DNA from: a bacterium
Lineage (GTDB): Bacteria > Electryoneota > RPQS01
Direction of reading: 5' to 3'
NCBI GenBank assembly: GCA_016702305.1
Contig: JADJEH010000009.1
Coordinates: 278,013-342,012, forward strand
DNA: 64,000 nt
Positions 53,331-62,112 of the stretch are shown here, piece by piece; within the stretch, counting starts at the first letter, position 1, and the number at the start of each line of letters is the position of its first letter. Made by a program: the position numbers and the translations under genes. The notes beneath the pieces were generated by a model. The model did no database searches. It worked only from the letters and a program-made list of their open reading frames with translations, and was not told the origin of the DNA.

Positions 53331-54506
53331 TTAATCTCCCCATCCTGCAAAGTAATTCAAGTCTTTGTCGAATTGGTCAAAGAATCCTTTGGGCCATGTG
53401 TCAATATTCCCTCGGCTGTCTAAAATTGGAGTAACAACCTGAGCTTCTTTCTCGAAATCTGAGCGGAAAAAGTGAATCAATACCTTTTCTTCATCAAGTC
53501 GTCTAGCCTTAACGGACCGTCGTATTCCATTTAGTACGTGGTCAGAATGGGTTTCAATGATTACTTGCACACCCGATCTCGTGACATCGCCTAAGAACTG
53601 ACCCATGAGTGCTTGACCAGCTGGATGGAGATGCACCTCTGGGTTCTCAATAAGAATAATGTGATCTTTGCCTGCCGATAGCGCAGCCACAACGATTGGA
53701 AAGATCTGCGTCAGTCCAAAGCCTACGTGAATTGGACGATGGAAATCAGTTTCTGCAGAAGTACGAAATCCAATTGTGACAGCGTTGGCGTTCTGAACCT
53801 TGCTTAACACGAATTCACATCCTGGGAAGAATTGTCCCATCCTTGCTTCAACTTGCCGTAACCGTGTATTGACAGTTCCCGGCAAAACGAGTTCATCGTT
53901 GACTTTTTCGTCCCTGCCCCAATATAAAACGCTTGCGGTATGTTCTCCAGTGGTACCTACAACCGTCGCCGCTTGACGATCCTCCAGTTGGTACACATCA
54001 CGTGGACCTATTCGCTCAGCGGTTATGTATGTAAGGTCTCGTAGGCGGGCAGCGAGCGAATCCGTAACGTTAGTGGTTTCAGGAGGCAAAAGAAATCGAA
54101 GTGTCTTAGGTGATTGGTAAACTGTGCCGCCTATCTCAACGCTCGTTACTTCAACGGACATATCGGATCGGTCAACGCTATCGCTGCTATTTTCATCCTG
54201 AGCGGAGTTTCTACCGAATGTCCATAGATAAGAATGTTCATCGTCTAACAATCCCAATTCAAACGAGAACCTACCGTGGACTTTGTCAATCACATCGGCG
54301 ACAGTTCCCAATTGGATGGAGGACCCGTTGAGCAAAAGACGCTTCGACCATTCATGTTCACGGATCGTTTGATTTAGCAACACCAATGCTTGCAGCACAG
54401 TCGACTTACCTGATGCGTTGGGGCCCGCGAGTAAAGTCAATGGACCAAGTGGCAACCGCATGCCCTCAAAACACTTGAAATGCTTTAGGTCAATTCGCGT
54501 TAACAT
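53331..54506 (-). CDS. AAA family ATPase of the AAA_15/DUF3696 (OLD-like) type
   Basis: 391 residues; GGAGG lies 6 bases before the ATG at 54506. It opens LTRIDLKHFKCFEGMRLPLGPLTLLAGPNASGKST with Walker A GPNASGKST. The Walker B block is HIILIENPEVHLHPAGQ, and VQVIIETHSDHVLNGIRR is the D-loop/H-switch region typical of OLD/RecF-like ATPases. The C-terminal part matches the DUF3696 type. Such ATPases power many phage-defence systems together with a nuclease or effector. It overlaps DUF262 by 17 bases. No Toprim domain is attached. Confidence 0.9.
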   Translation of the reverse strand: MLTRIDLKHFKCFEGMRLPLGPLTLLAGPNASGKSTVLQALVLLNQTIREHEWSKRLLLNGSSIQLGTVADVIDKVHGRFSFELGLLDDEHSYLWTFGRNSAQDENSSDSVDRSDMSVEVTSVEIGGTVYQSPKTLRFLLPPETTNVTDSLAARLRDLTYITAERIGPRDVYQLEDRQAATVVGTTGEHTASVLYWGRDEKVNDELVLPGTVNTRLRQVEARMGQFFPGCEFVLSKVQNANAVTIGFRTSAETDFHRPIHVGFGLTQIFPIVVAALSAGKDHIILIENPEVHLHPAGQALMGQFLGDVTRSGVQVIIETHSDHVLNGIRRSVKARRLDEEKVLIHFFRSDFEKEAQVVTPILDSRGNIDTWPKGFFDQFDKDLNYFAGWGD

Positions 54507-55593
54507 CTAGAGCCTCCTTGAACTTTACATCAGCTCGTGAAAACCGCTCTTTAACCTTCTGCGTTGAATTTGTTCCTGAAGTGATTGCATCCATAAACGT
54601 ATCATCGTTCATCAGTTCAAAAAAGGCAGTTCGCAATTTCCCCGCCCTGGTTTCAACCTGATCTCTACTGTATTTGCACAGTCCAGTCGACATCACGTCC
54701 CATAGCGCTGCATTCAAAACCGATCTATCTCGTTGCGCATCAGTATGCTTTCTGAATGCATGCTTTCCAAACACGATGAGGTTATTTTCTAAACCAATCT
54801 GTAGCGCGTTGGACAATTCGTTCAAATCTGTCGATGTCATGCCATTCATCTTTCTCAATGCCATGGCTAGGAATTCATCGATATCTCCGCGATATTCTTC
54901 GGGTTGAAGTAGTTGAAACGCACTGAATCGGTTCACAAACTCTCGATCTCGCATTGTGGCCGCCTTTAGACTATGTCCTGTCGCATCTGCAAACAAGGAA
55001 GTGGCGGCTTCTTCTTTCAAGAATCGAGTCGCCTTACCCATGAACAGACAATTCCGCATCTGTTGACGCGTCAAAGGCACCCCGCCATTAACCCTCTCAA
55101 ATATGTCCAGCCGAGCTCTCTCTGGAACCTTTACGTCAATCACATACAAGATCAAATTGCAGTCTTCAACACGATTCTGCATTTTTGGCAATAGCTCACC
55201 GAAGGTTCTTTTGTTGAGTTGCTCTTGGTCCGGAAGTCTTAGCCTGAGTGAATTAGCCACAAACCTCTGAAATGTCGTTAAGCGTTGAAGTCCATCGACG
55301 ACTACCATACGCCCTTGTTCATCTTCCGCTAGGTAGAAAACCGGTAATGGAATTCGCATAAGTACTGACTCAATCAATTTGCTCTGCTTATCCGGATCCC
55401 AAATAAAGTCGCGTTGAAAATCAGGATCCATTATGAACGAGCCCTGTTCTATTCTACGCAACACTTCGTGTACAGTACGGGTTTCATGGCGGATAAGAAC
55501 AGTGTCTATTGGGTAATCGCCCCAGGAAGACCCGTCATTAACACCAAGCCCTTCAATTTCTTCCGCTTCAGTGTCAGTGGGAATAATGCTCAT
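54490..55593 (-). CDS. DUF262 (GmrSD N-terminal-like, ParB-fold) protein
   Basis: 367 residues. The DUF262 domain shows IDTVLIRHETRTVHEVLRRIEQGSFIMDPDFQRDFIWD and the conserved MVVVDGLQRLTTFQRF motif, in which the DGxQR segment is thought to bind or hydrolyse nucleotide. The GmrSD-type C-terminal HNH (DUF1524) domain is absent; the C-terminal half is helical (LNELSNALQIGLENNLIVFGKHAF). DUF262 proteins act in type IV restriction and related defence. It leads a three-gene overlapping operon with the AAA ATPase and the unknown protein. Confidence 0.9.
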   Translation of the reverse strand: MSIIPTDTEAEEIEGLGVNDGSSWGDYPIDTVLIRHETRTVHEVLRRIEQGSFIMDPDFQRDFIWDPDKQSKLIESVLMRIPLPVFYLAEDEQGRMVVVDGLQRLTTFQRFVANSLRLRLPDQEQLNKRTFGELLPKMQNRVEDCNLILYVIDVKVPERARLDIFERVNGGVPLTRQQMRNCLFMGKATRFLKEEAATSLFADATGHSLKAATMRDREFVNRFSAFQLLQPEEYRGDIDEFLAMALRKMNGMTSTDLNELSNALQIGLENNLIVFGKHAFRKHTDAQRDRSVLNAALWDVMSTGLCKYSRDQVETRAGKLRTAFFELMNDDTFMDAITSGTNSTQKVKERFSRADVKFKEALDVNAN

Positions 55594-55646
55594 GTTGCCT
55601 TACTCAATCTCCTGGTTAGGAATCTAGTAACATTCGAGATGACAAT

Positions 55647-55835
55647 TCATTGCAGCTCGCCGGATCGTTTCTCCACTTCGGATAGTATATCATCAAAGCT
55701 CTTCTCTGCAGCGTCTGCTACAGCTTGAATACACATGTCACGAACGGCATCTGCCATGATGTTTCCATTGTCAGACCATTCAAGCGTCAAAGCACTTATC
55801 ATGGAGTAGATGAGTTTCTCTTCGTGTACGGTCAT
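55647..55835 (-). CDS. Small unknown protein upstream of the DUF262 operon
   Basis: 62 residues; AGAGGATC lies 3 bases before the ATG at 55835. The product is acidic and helical (MTVHEEKLIYSMISALTLEW...FDDILSEVEKRSGELQ) with no known motif. It ends 53 bases before DUF262 on the same strand, so it is probably the first gene of that operon. Coding status rests on the ribosome binding site and amino-acid composition. Confidence 0.5.
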   Translation of the reverse strand: MTVHEEKLIYSMISALTLEWSDNGNIMADAVRDMCIQAVADAAEKSFDDILSEVEKRSGELQ

Positions 55836-56104
55836 TTTGATCCTCTATGCAAAGTGGATGTATCTTCCAAGATAATCTTGATAAGTGCTGATCGGGAGAC
55901 TGGGGCATTTGATAGCAAACGGTTCGAGCCGAAACTAAGATAAGTTACCGTTGTACAAAGATTCGGCATTAGGCCAGACATCCCGCGAATATTGCTTTCA
56001 GATCTTGCTGTTCAGGTTACAATTATTGCTCAGAGCCCTTCTTCGTTCATCTGGAAACACATTGCGCGAGTCAACAATGTCTCCTAAGGGGTGGCAATCG
56101 GCAC

Positions 56105-56500
56105 TTATGCCTCAAAGAGCCTGCATAATCTTCGAATGGTCCGGGGGCTCTTCAACTGGCATTCACGTATTCGAATCACTTGCCAACCTTGCTTTCTTAA
56201 CAGGGCGTTGACCCGACGATCATGTCTAACATTGTACTCCAGCTTCTTGTTCCAGAAAGTTTCATTGCTTTTGGGAGCACGTCGGCAAATGTTGCATCCA
56301 TGCCAAAAGCAACCATCAACAAATAACGCAATTCTCAATTTCGGCCAAACAAAGTCGGGTGTTCCGACAATACCAACGTGCCGACGCCATCCAGAAAACC
56401 TGTGTGAGCGCAAAATGGACACCATTGCCATCTCAGTCGAACGATTGCCCCGAGATTTTATTGATGCCATCACTCTTGATCGACTCTGGGAAATAATCAC
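56105..56500 (-). CDS. vsr: Very short patch repair endonuclease Vsr
   Basis: 131 residues from a GTG at 56500 (the frame has a stop just upstream). The Vsr pattern is clear: RSRVMASIKSRGNRSTE at the N-terminus, catalytic Asp in GTPDFVWPKLRIALFVDGCFWHGC, the metal-site Cys/His cluster including CNICRRAP, then KLEYNVRHDRRVNALLRKQGWQVIRIRECQL. Vsr nicks beside T:G mismatches arising from 5-methylcytosine deamination and so protects genomes that encode a Dcm-type methyltransferase, such as the one at 61129. Confidence 0.95.
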   Translation of the reverse strand: MIISQSRSRVMASIKSRGNRSTEMAMVSILRSHRFSGWRRHVGIVGTPDFVWPKLRIALFVDGCFWHGCNICRRAPKSNETFWNKKLEYNVRHDRRVNALLRKQGWQVIRIRECQLKSPRTIRRLCRLFEA

Positions 56501-56533
56501 TTCGCTCGCTTTGCCTTACGCGCATCTAATCAT

Positions 56534-57097
56534 TCAAACCCATAGTCCCTTGATATCGGCAAGCGCAAGAGCCTGGTTGACTAGGCGTTTATCAGAGCTA
56601 TTGACAACATGGTTTGTGTCCACAATTACTAGAAGCAAATTTAATTGTGTTCGCATTTCAATGAGACCTTGCTTACCTGCGACAAACAATAACAGTTTTC
56701 TAAGTCCAGTTTCCCATTTTAGGTGTCGTGTTCGTGCCGCCACTACGTACTCCCCTGTTGACAACCGATGCAATGAAATGCCCGTTTGAGAATCAAACTC
56801 GATTTCGTTTGATTCTACCTCGTACGCGAGCTTGATATGGCTGTCAATTTCTTTTGGCAAAGTCCGGCGGACTTTGGCATATCGATTAAGTATGGCGTCT
56901 TTGATATAGGTCTTGACCTTTGCTGACGGCATAAAAGTATTTAGTCGACCGCCTATGTCAGCATTATGAATCAAAGACTCCATAAACTGCCCGTTCTCTG
57001 TGCGGTCCTTTTCCAAGTATCCATGTTCGTCGGCCTTCTTGAAGACGAGGTCACTGATATGCTGTCTGATTTCAATTGGAATTAGGATTCGTGACAT
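56534..57097 (-). CDS. Unknown protein of the GHKL-type restriction-modification operon
   Basis: 187 residues from the ATG at 57097, which overlaps the helicase stop as TAATG. No family is recognised. It begins MSRILIPIEIRQHISDLVFKKADEHGYLE, has a middle segment HNADIGGRLNTF and basic KVRRTLPKEI, then beta strands (TGEYVVAARTRHLKWE, NLLLVIVDTNH) and ends LVNQALALADIKGLWV. The tight coupling with the helicase-nuclease and vsr suggests a specificity or accessory subunit. Confidence 0.75.
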   Translation of the reverse strand: MSRILIPIEIRQHISDLVFKKADEHGYLEKDRTENGQFMESLIHNADIGGRLNTFMPSAKVKTYIKDAILNRYAKVRRTLPKEIDSHIKLAYEVESNEIEFDSQTGISLHRLSTGEYVVAARTRHLKWETGLRKLLLFVAGKQGLIEMRTQLNLLLVIVDTNHVVNSSDKRLVNQALALADIKGLWV

Positions 57098-58752
57098 TAT
57101 ACTGGGAACGACAAAATGTGTGACTCGTCTCGGTCGTCGAGACCTGCGACATCTTCTAGCCATCGAGTTACAAAAGGGAGGAACTCTGGGTTCCTGAATC
57201 GTACAATTCCCTGGGGGAAATAGACTGATTGATACTTAGATCCGGCTTGCCTCGCCTCCCTGTCCATGTCAAGGGCAGCAGCAATGCGCCGAATGTCGGT
57301 CACGAAATCGAGGACAATCACTTTATCCTTGCCTGGCGCAATTCTCAATCCCCGCCCCAGTTGTTGTACAAATATTCGACGAGAGTGAGTGCCACGGAGA
57401 AAGACTAGGATATTTACCGCAGGTACGTCAATCCCTTCATTGAGCACATCAACAGCGGTTACTGCTTGAATCCTTCCTGAAGCGAATTCCATCAGTGTCC
57501 TATTTCGGCCAATTCTGTCCAGTCCGGACAATTGTTTGCACTCGATCTTCGATCTTCCGCACAAAAGAGAAGCGAAGCGACGGCAATGTTCCACTGAAGC
57601 ACAGAATATTAAAATATGCGGCGCGGCGACCTCAGAACACTCGTCCACTATCCTCTCTATTACTGCCTCATCTCGTTGTGGGATGAACAGCTGAGTATTG
57701 AGGTCTTTGATTGACAGCTGTCCTTTTGTGAGTCGTCCAACAGTTTCCCAATCAACTGTATCAGTGTAGATCCGATAGTCAACTTCGGCAAGGTATCCCA
57801 TCTTCATACCATCAACTAAGGATACGGCGCCGACAGAACTCCCAAACACTTCACCAATACTTGCACCATCACCTCGCCAAGGTGTTGCGGTCATACCCAG
57901 GAGGTACTTCGGTCGAAGATGCTTGATACACCTTCTGAATCCATGGGCAAGAGCGTGGTGAGCTTCGTCAACAATCAGTATGTCAAAATCGTGCTGCTCG
58001 ATTCCACTTAAGTAGCTTACAAATGTCTGATACAGTCCAAAATTCACGCCATCAAAAGGTTTAGGTGGTTCCCCATCGTAAAACAATCGCGTAGCTGTGT
58101 CACTACCTAACTGTGTCCAAAAGTTCTGTTCCAATTGCGCCGCCAGCTCCTGCGAATGGCACAGCACCAAGGCGGAAGAAAGCCCTGATTCTCTTAGGCG
58201 AGCGACTAGTTCTGCAGCAATAACCGTTTTGCCCAATCCGGTTGCAACAATGAAATATCCCTTCTGACCTCCAGCCCCGTATTGCTCTAGACATTTGCTG
58301 AGTATGTCACTCTGGTATTCTCTAAGCTTTCGCTTCTCTTGGCTTTCTAGTGGCCACTGCTCTATCAGTTTCTTCAGCGAAAGGCCATTCCAGAGCTCAA
58401 TGAGGAACCCAGCTGCGCGAAGTTCTTCCCTACGCTTTCTTGCTGACCGCGTAAAATCACCATTAGTAGCGACTATTCCAACATCCCCGCGATATGCAGA
58501 CATTGCAGAGATAACTTCTTCCAATGCTACAGGTCCAACATAATTATCCCCTGTGACAGCCTTTACCTGCACAACATAAATATGGCGTTTCCCTGCGATT
58601 TCGCGCACTGCAAGTACGTCAGCGCCACCATCGCCCGAAGCACCGACAATCCTCACATCCTTCCATCCACAATGTGACATCAAGCGCCCAACTGACCTTT
58701 CTAAACCGAACCAGTCGGTACCTTTCATGAGTTCAGCACTTAGGAAAGTCAT
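57097..58752 (-). CDS. SF2 helicase with N-terminal Mrr-type nuclease domain
   Basis: 551 residues from the ATG at 58752 (ATGA overlap with the GHKL gene). Residues ~10-125 form a restriction-endonuclease (Mrr/PD-(D/E)xK) domain with RIVGASGDGGADVLAV and the catalytic QVK in YVVQVKAVTG. The helicase follows: Q-motif region, Walker A VATGLGKTVIAAELVARLR, motif II LIVDEAHHALAHG, motif III MTATPWRGD, and C-terminal motifs AVTAVDVLNEGIDVPAVNILVFLRG and QQLGRGLRIAPGK. It should translocate on and cut unmodified DNA, as the effector of the operon. Confidence 0.93.
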   Translation of the reverse strand: MTFLSAELMKGTDWFGLERSVGRLMSHCGWKDVRIVGASGDGGADVLAVREIAGKRHIYVVQVKAVTGDNYVGPVALEEVISAMSAYRGDVGIVATNGDFTRSARKRREELRAAGFLIELWNGLSLKKLIEQWPLESQEKRKLREYQSDILSKCLEQYGAGGQKGYFIVATGLGKTVIAAELVARLRESGLSSALVLCHSQELAAQLEQNFWTQLGSDTATRLFYDGEPPKPFDGVNFGLYQTFVSYLSGIEQHDFDILIVDEAHHALAHGFRRCIKHLRPKYLLGMTATPWRGDGASIGEVFGSSVGAVSLVDGMKMGYLAEVDYRIYTDTVDWETVGRLTKGQLSIKDLNTQLFIPQRDEAVIERIVDECSEVAAPHILIFCASVEHCRRFASLLCGRSKIECKQLSGLDRIGRNRTLMEFASGRIQAVTAVDVLNEGIDVPAVNILVFLRGTHSRRIFVQQLGRGLRIAPGKDKVIVLDFVTDIRRIAAALDMDREARQAGSKYQSVYFPQGIVRFRNPEFLPFVTRWLEDVAGLDDRDESHILSFPV

Positions 58753-61097
58753 GTCCCAATCTCTTGCCTTAGGAATCTTAAGCTGTGCTCGCATCTCTGA
58801 AGTTCTTCCTTTAACCGTTGGTCAGAGAACGGAAGTTTATTCTCGCTTATTGACCATAGTGCATCTTTCAAATATGAGAGTATGCGGTCTTTGGAAATGC
58901 TACGAAGCCTTTCAGTTGATTTGCTATCAGGCAATTCAATAATGCTGTAAGCGGACTTAAAGAACTTCCCGTCAAAGAATTCTTCTGGAAAGCGGTCCAC
59001 TAGGCGAACAAGTGTTCTGGATGGGACGCTGATGATTGCATCAATACAACCGGGGGACCTCGACTGAAATTTCGAAACTAACTGCGTGTTGATAATTAGT
59101 CCCGGCATTGTATCTTCAACTTCCCCCGCTGACTCAAACACAAAATCGATGACCTCTTGTTCTCGAAGTTGCAATAACTCGATGGCAGAATCGCGTAGTC
59201 GATCGAATAGCGTTCGCGCTTCATCCTGAATCCGCTGGTACTCAATCCGGACATTCGAGAAATTGCTTTCAAACAACCCAGCGAAGATTGCAACAATATC
59301 CTCCTGTCGATTTCGAATCTTGAATCTGTCCGCTAGATAAAACAACAGAAGTTCGCGAAAACTTATCGGATAGTGGAGCAGAAACTGGTGCTTGGGATCA
59401 AAGAAGAAATCACAATTAATGCTTTCTTGAAAGAACTTGACAGCTATTTCCTGTCCTTCAACTCCAATACGTCCTTTAGTGACTTCCCAAACTGTAACTG
59501 AGAATGCTGGCCCGCCCTTTTCATAGGAGTATTCTGACGAGTACGTCTCTATCTTTCTTGAACGACTCTTCAGCTCCTCGAAAGGAGTGAGAGTGGTCGG
59601 TGCCTCCACTAGTCGCAGAGTACCCGATGCGGGTCCCAACAGCGGTGCTTCTGGAACATACTTCGCGATGTCTTCGTCAGAACTTGCTCCGTGGTCGACC
59701 ATCGGCGCCTTCTTCGCCCCTTTATCAGCTGACGTTCTATCTGCCTCAATCGCAGCCTGCCACCATTTACCGTCAGTGCGAAAGTCTTGATCGCCTTCCC
59801 GATACTTAATCGCCCACTTCCTGGCAAGATCATTTGGAGCTGCGAGGCATCTAGTCCCTGCGTCACAACGCTGGTACGCATTAATGAGACGCGCCAAAGC
59901 AGATGTGTTTTCTGCCGTGTATTCGAGAGTCTTCCGCATTGTTGGTAGGGCTGGGCCGGCGCCGCGTAAGACCATGACCATTTCTTCCCATGATGCATCC
60001 GTTCTATCAAAGTCAGTCTTTTGGTATGTCGGCGGTATATGGTCGACGTGAATTTCACCGACGATTCGCCCCCCGACAGTCGTGCCGAGTTCCTTAGGGT
60101 ACTCAAGATGTGTTCTGCCGGTCATTGGATTACGAAAGCCAAACAGAGAAGTATCGCCGATCAGTATTTTCCTTCCATTGCGAATAAAATCAATGCCGAA
60201 GTCTTCTGGCTCGGCGTATCTTTGAATTCCGAGCCAGCCATGTATTCTTCTCTCGCGTTGGACTATTCCCTTGGGAAGCGCTCCTTTCTCGCGATGGAAA
60301 GTCTTGTACTCGTTTTCTTCAGATTCCGTAACATATCTGTTTCGGTCTGTGTCAAACAGTGCGATCCCCAGATTTTCATCGATTTCTATCACAGCTGGTA
60401 CTGGTTCTCCCTTGTGGGTAACGTATCGATCAGTACCCCAAACGCAGTGTTGAATACGTTGCAAACGGGTGCCCTGGACCAGCACTTCGATATCTGTAGT
60501 GTTCAAAATTGGAGAATATATTGTCTCAAGCTGACGTTTAATTTCTCGACCCCGATTTCGAAGTTCATTGAACAGACCTGGTTTGAGTTTCGACACTCGA
60601 ACAAGCGTTCCGTGCTCAGATTTCAATTGTTTTGGTAATCGAATTACCGGAGCGTCGTATGTACCACGCCCAATAAGATGATCGAAGTCGATTTCGACCC
60701 CAACCCATTCCGATGTACCTTCTTCAGATGACATCACAAGTGTCTTCTCGCCAAGTCGAGCTGTCGCGATGTTGAATCCCATCCCGAAAAGACCCAGAAA
60801 TGAAATGGGGTCATTCGTCGAGTATCCTGCCGCACCGCACTTCTGGAGCACATCCAAACTCATTCCGGGCCCAGTGTCTTTGACTTCCAGGGCTCTATCG
60901 CCTTCTGCGACATTGTCACGAGACCATGAGACAATAATTCGTTTGTCGTCATCAGGTCGTGCCAGATCCCAAGGTTTGCCTAGACTATCCATCGAATTGT
61001 CTACCAATTCTGCAATACACTGCCAAGCTGCAAACGGAATTTCGCCAAGCGTTCTAAGAATGCGTGGGTTTGGGGTTATGTTAACATGTTCTGTCAT
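58749..61097 (-). CDS. MutL/MORC-like GHKL ATPase of a restriction-modification system
   Basis: 782 residues; GAGGTC lies upstream of the ATG at 61097. The N-terminal GHKL fold has motif I FAAWQCIAELVDNSMDSLG (Glu and Asn of the ATP site), motif II LEVKDTGPGMSLD and the ATP lid FLGLFGMGFNIATARLGEKTLV, then an S5-like transducer. The C-terminal ~350 residues are unrelated to mismatch-repair MutL. Aravind and colleagues described such MutL/MORC homologues in operons with 5mC methyltransferases, helicases and Vsr, which is the set seen here. It probably acts as an ATP-driven clamp. Confidence 0.9.
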   Translation of the reverse strand: MTEHVNITPNPRILRTLGEIPFAAWQCIAELVDNSMDSLGKPWDLARPDDDKRIIVSWSRDNVAEGDRALEVKDTGPGMSLDVLQKCGAAGYSTNDPISFLGLFGMGFNIATARLGEKTLVMSSEEGTSEWVGVEIDFDHLIGRGTYDAPVIRLPKQLKSEHGTLVRVSKLKPGLFNELRNRGREIKRQLETIYSPILNTTDIEVLVQGTRLQRIQHCVWGTDRYVTHKGEPVPAVIEIDENLGIALFDTDRNRYVTESEENEYKTFHREKGALPKGIVQRERRIHGWLGIQRYAEPEDFGIDFIRNGRKILIGDTSLFGFRNPMTGRTHLEYPKELGTTVGGRIVGEIHVDHIPPTYQKTDFDRTDASWEEMVMVLRGAGPALPTMRKTLEYTAENTSALARLINAYQRCDAGTRCLAAPNDLARKWAIKYREGDQDFRTDGKWWQAAIEADRTSADKGAKKAPMVDHGASSDEDIAKYVPEAPLLGPASGTLRLVEAPTTLTPFEELKSRSRKIETYSSEYSYEKGGPAFSVTVWEVTKGRIGVEGQEIAVKFFQESINCDFFFDPKHQFLLHYPISFRELLLFYLADRFKIRNRQEDIVAIFAGLFESNFSNVRIEYQRIQDEARTLFDRLRDSAIELLQLREQEVIDFVFESAGEVEDTMPGLIINTQLVSKFQSRSPGCIDAIISVPSRTLVRLVDRFPEEFFDGKFFKSAYSIIELPDSKSTERLRSISKDRILSYLKDALWSISENKLPFSDQRLKEELQRCEHSLRFLRQEIGT

Positions 61098-61128
61098 GAG
61101 CGGGATGACCTCGTGAGTATCTTCGATC

Positions 61129-62112
61129 TTATCGATTCTTATGAATGCTATCCAGATATCGCTTCACAGTTTGAGCTACACGGTACGCTAGAACTGGTGG
61201 GACGGCGTTCCCAATTTGCATTATGTTAGAAGTTGCGGAATGCTCGAACACGAAGCTATCCGGAAAAGTCTGTAGTCGAGCACACTCGCGCACTGTTAAG
61301 CGCCGAGGAAGCACATAATGGAATTGGATTCTCGACTTCGCATTTGCCCGCACAGTGTATCCTGGTAGGTCTCTTCGGCTTTTTTCATCGCCTTGCCCAT
61401 TACCGCGTTTTGCGGTCGAGGCCAAAAAGTATTGACTCTGATTTGGAATTGATTCATCTGTGATTTTTTCTAGATCGCGAATCGCCCACTCAATGGAATT
61501 CGGCGAGTCAGCATGAGACGATAGTGGTTGCGCAGGAAAGCCTGGTAGGTCTTCCCGTACTGCTACGATAAAAAGTCTTTTCCGAGTCTGCGGCACTCCA
61601 AAGTCGGCAGCATTTAGAGACCACACCTCCACGCGATAGCCAACTTGCCTAATAGCTTCAAGAATCGTCTTCAGCACGGTCCCACCATGCATTTTTGCAA
61701 GGTGACGAACATTCTCCGCAATCATGGTCATCGGCTGATGGTGACTAAGATAATCGACCATTACCTCGTAGAGACGGCCTCTGCTAGAACGCAATCCTCT
61801 TTTGGGGCCACAAGACGAGAAGTCTTGACATGGGAACCCCCCTATCAGAATGTCAGCAGGCGGAATTTCCGAAGGATTTGTTGTTGCAAGGTCTTTCATC
61901 AGAATATGGTCGCCAATCATGTTTGCGTAGGTATGCACAGATTTTTGATCGTTGTCAAATGCACCAACTATGTCAAAGGGCAACCGACGAAACCGTTCTC
62001 CTTTGTATTCGAAACCGCCAATGAAGCCTAGATCAAGCCCGCCGCAACCCGAAAAAAGGGACGTGATTGTGTACCGCATTGGAAGTTTGCTTGTGGTCGG
62101 TCTCTTTGTCAT
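61129..62112 (-). CDS. DNA (cytosine-5) methyltransferase
   Basis: 327 residues. The C5-methyltransferase motifs are in order: I SLFSGCGGLDLGF, IV GGFPCQDFSSCG with the catalytic Cys, VI ENVRHL, VIII QTRKRLFIVAVR, then the target-recognition region, IX RRLTVRECARLQTFPDSF and X QIGNAVPPVLA. It is the first gene of the restriction-modification operon, and the modification it makes explains the vsr gene at the end. The target sequence cannot be told. The start is uncertain: neither ATG 62112 nor the in-frame ATG at 62079 has a good ribosome binding site. Confidence 0.95.
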   Translation of the reverse strand: MTKRPTTSKLPMRYTITSLFSGCGGLDLGFIGGFEYKGERFRRLPFDIVGAFDNDQKSVHTYANMIGDHILMKDLATTNPSEIPPADILIGGFPCQDFSSCGPKRGLRSSRGRLYEVMVDYLSHHQPMTMIAENVRHLAKMHGGTVLKTILEAIRQVGYRVEVWSLNAADFGVPQTRKRLFIVAVREDLPGFPAQPLSSHADSPNSIEWAIRDLEKITDESIPNQSQYFLASTAKRGNGQGDEKSRRDLPGYTVRANAKSRIQFHYVLPRRLTVRECARLQTFPDSFVFEHSATSNIMQIGNAVPPVLAYRVAQTVKRYLDSIHKNR

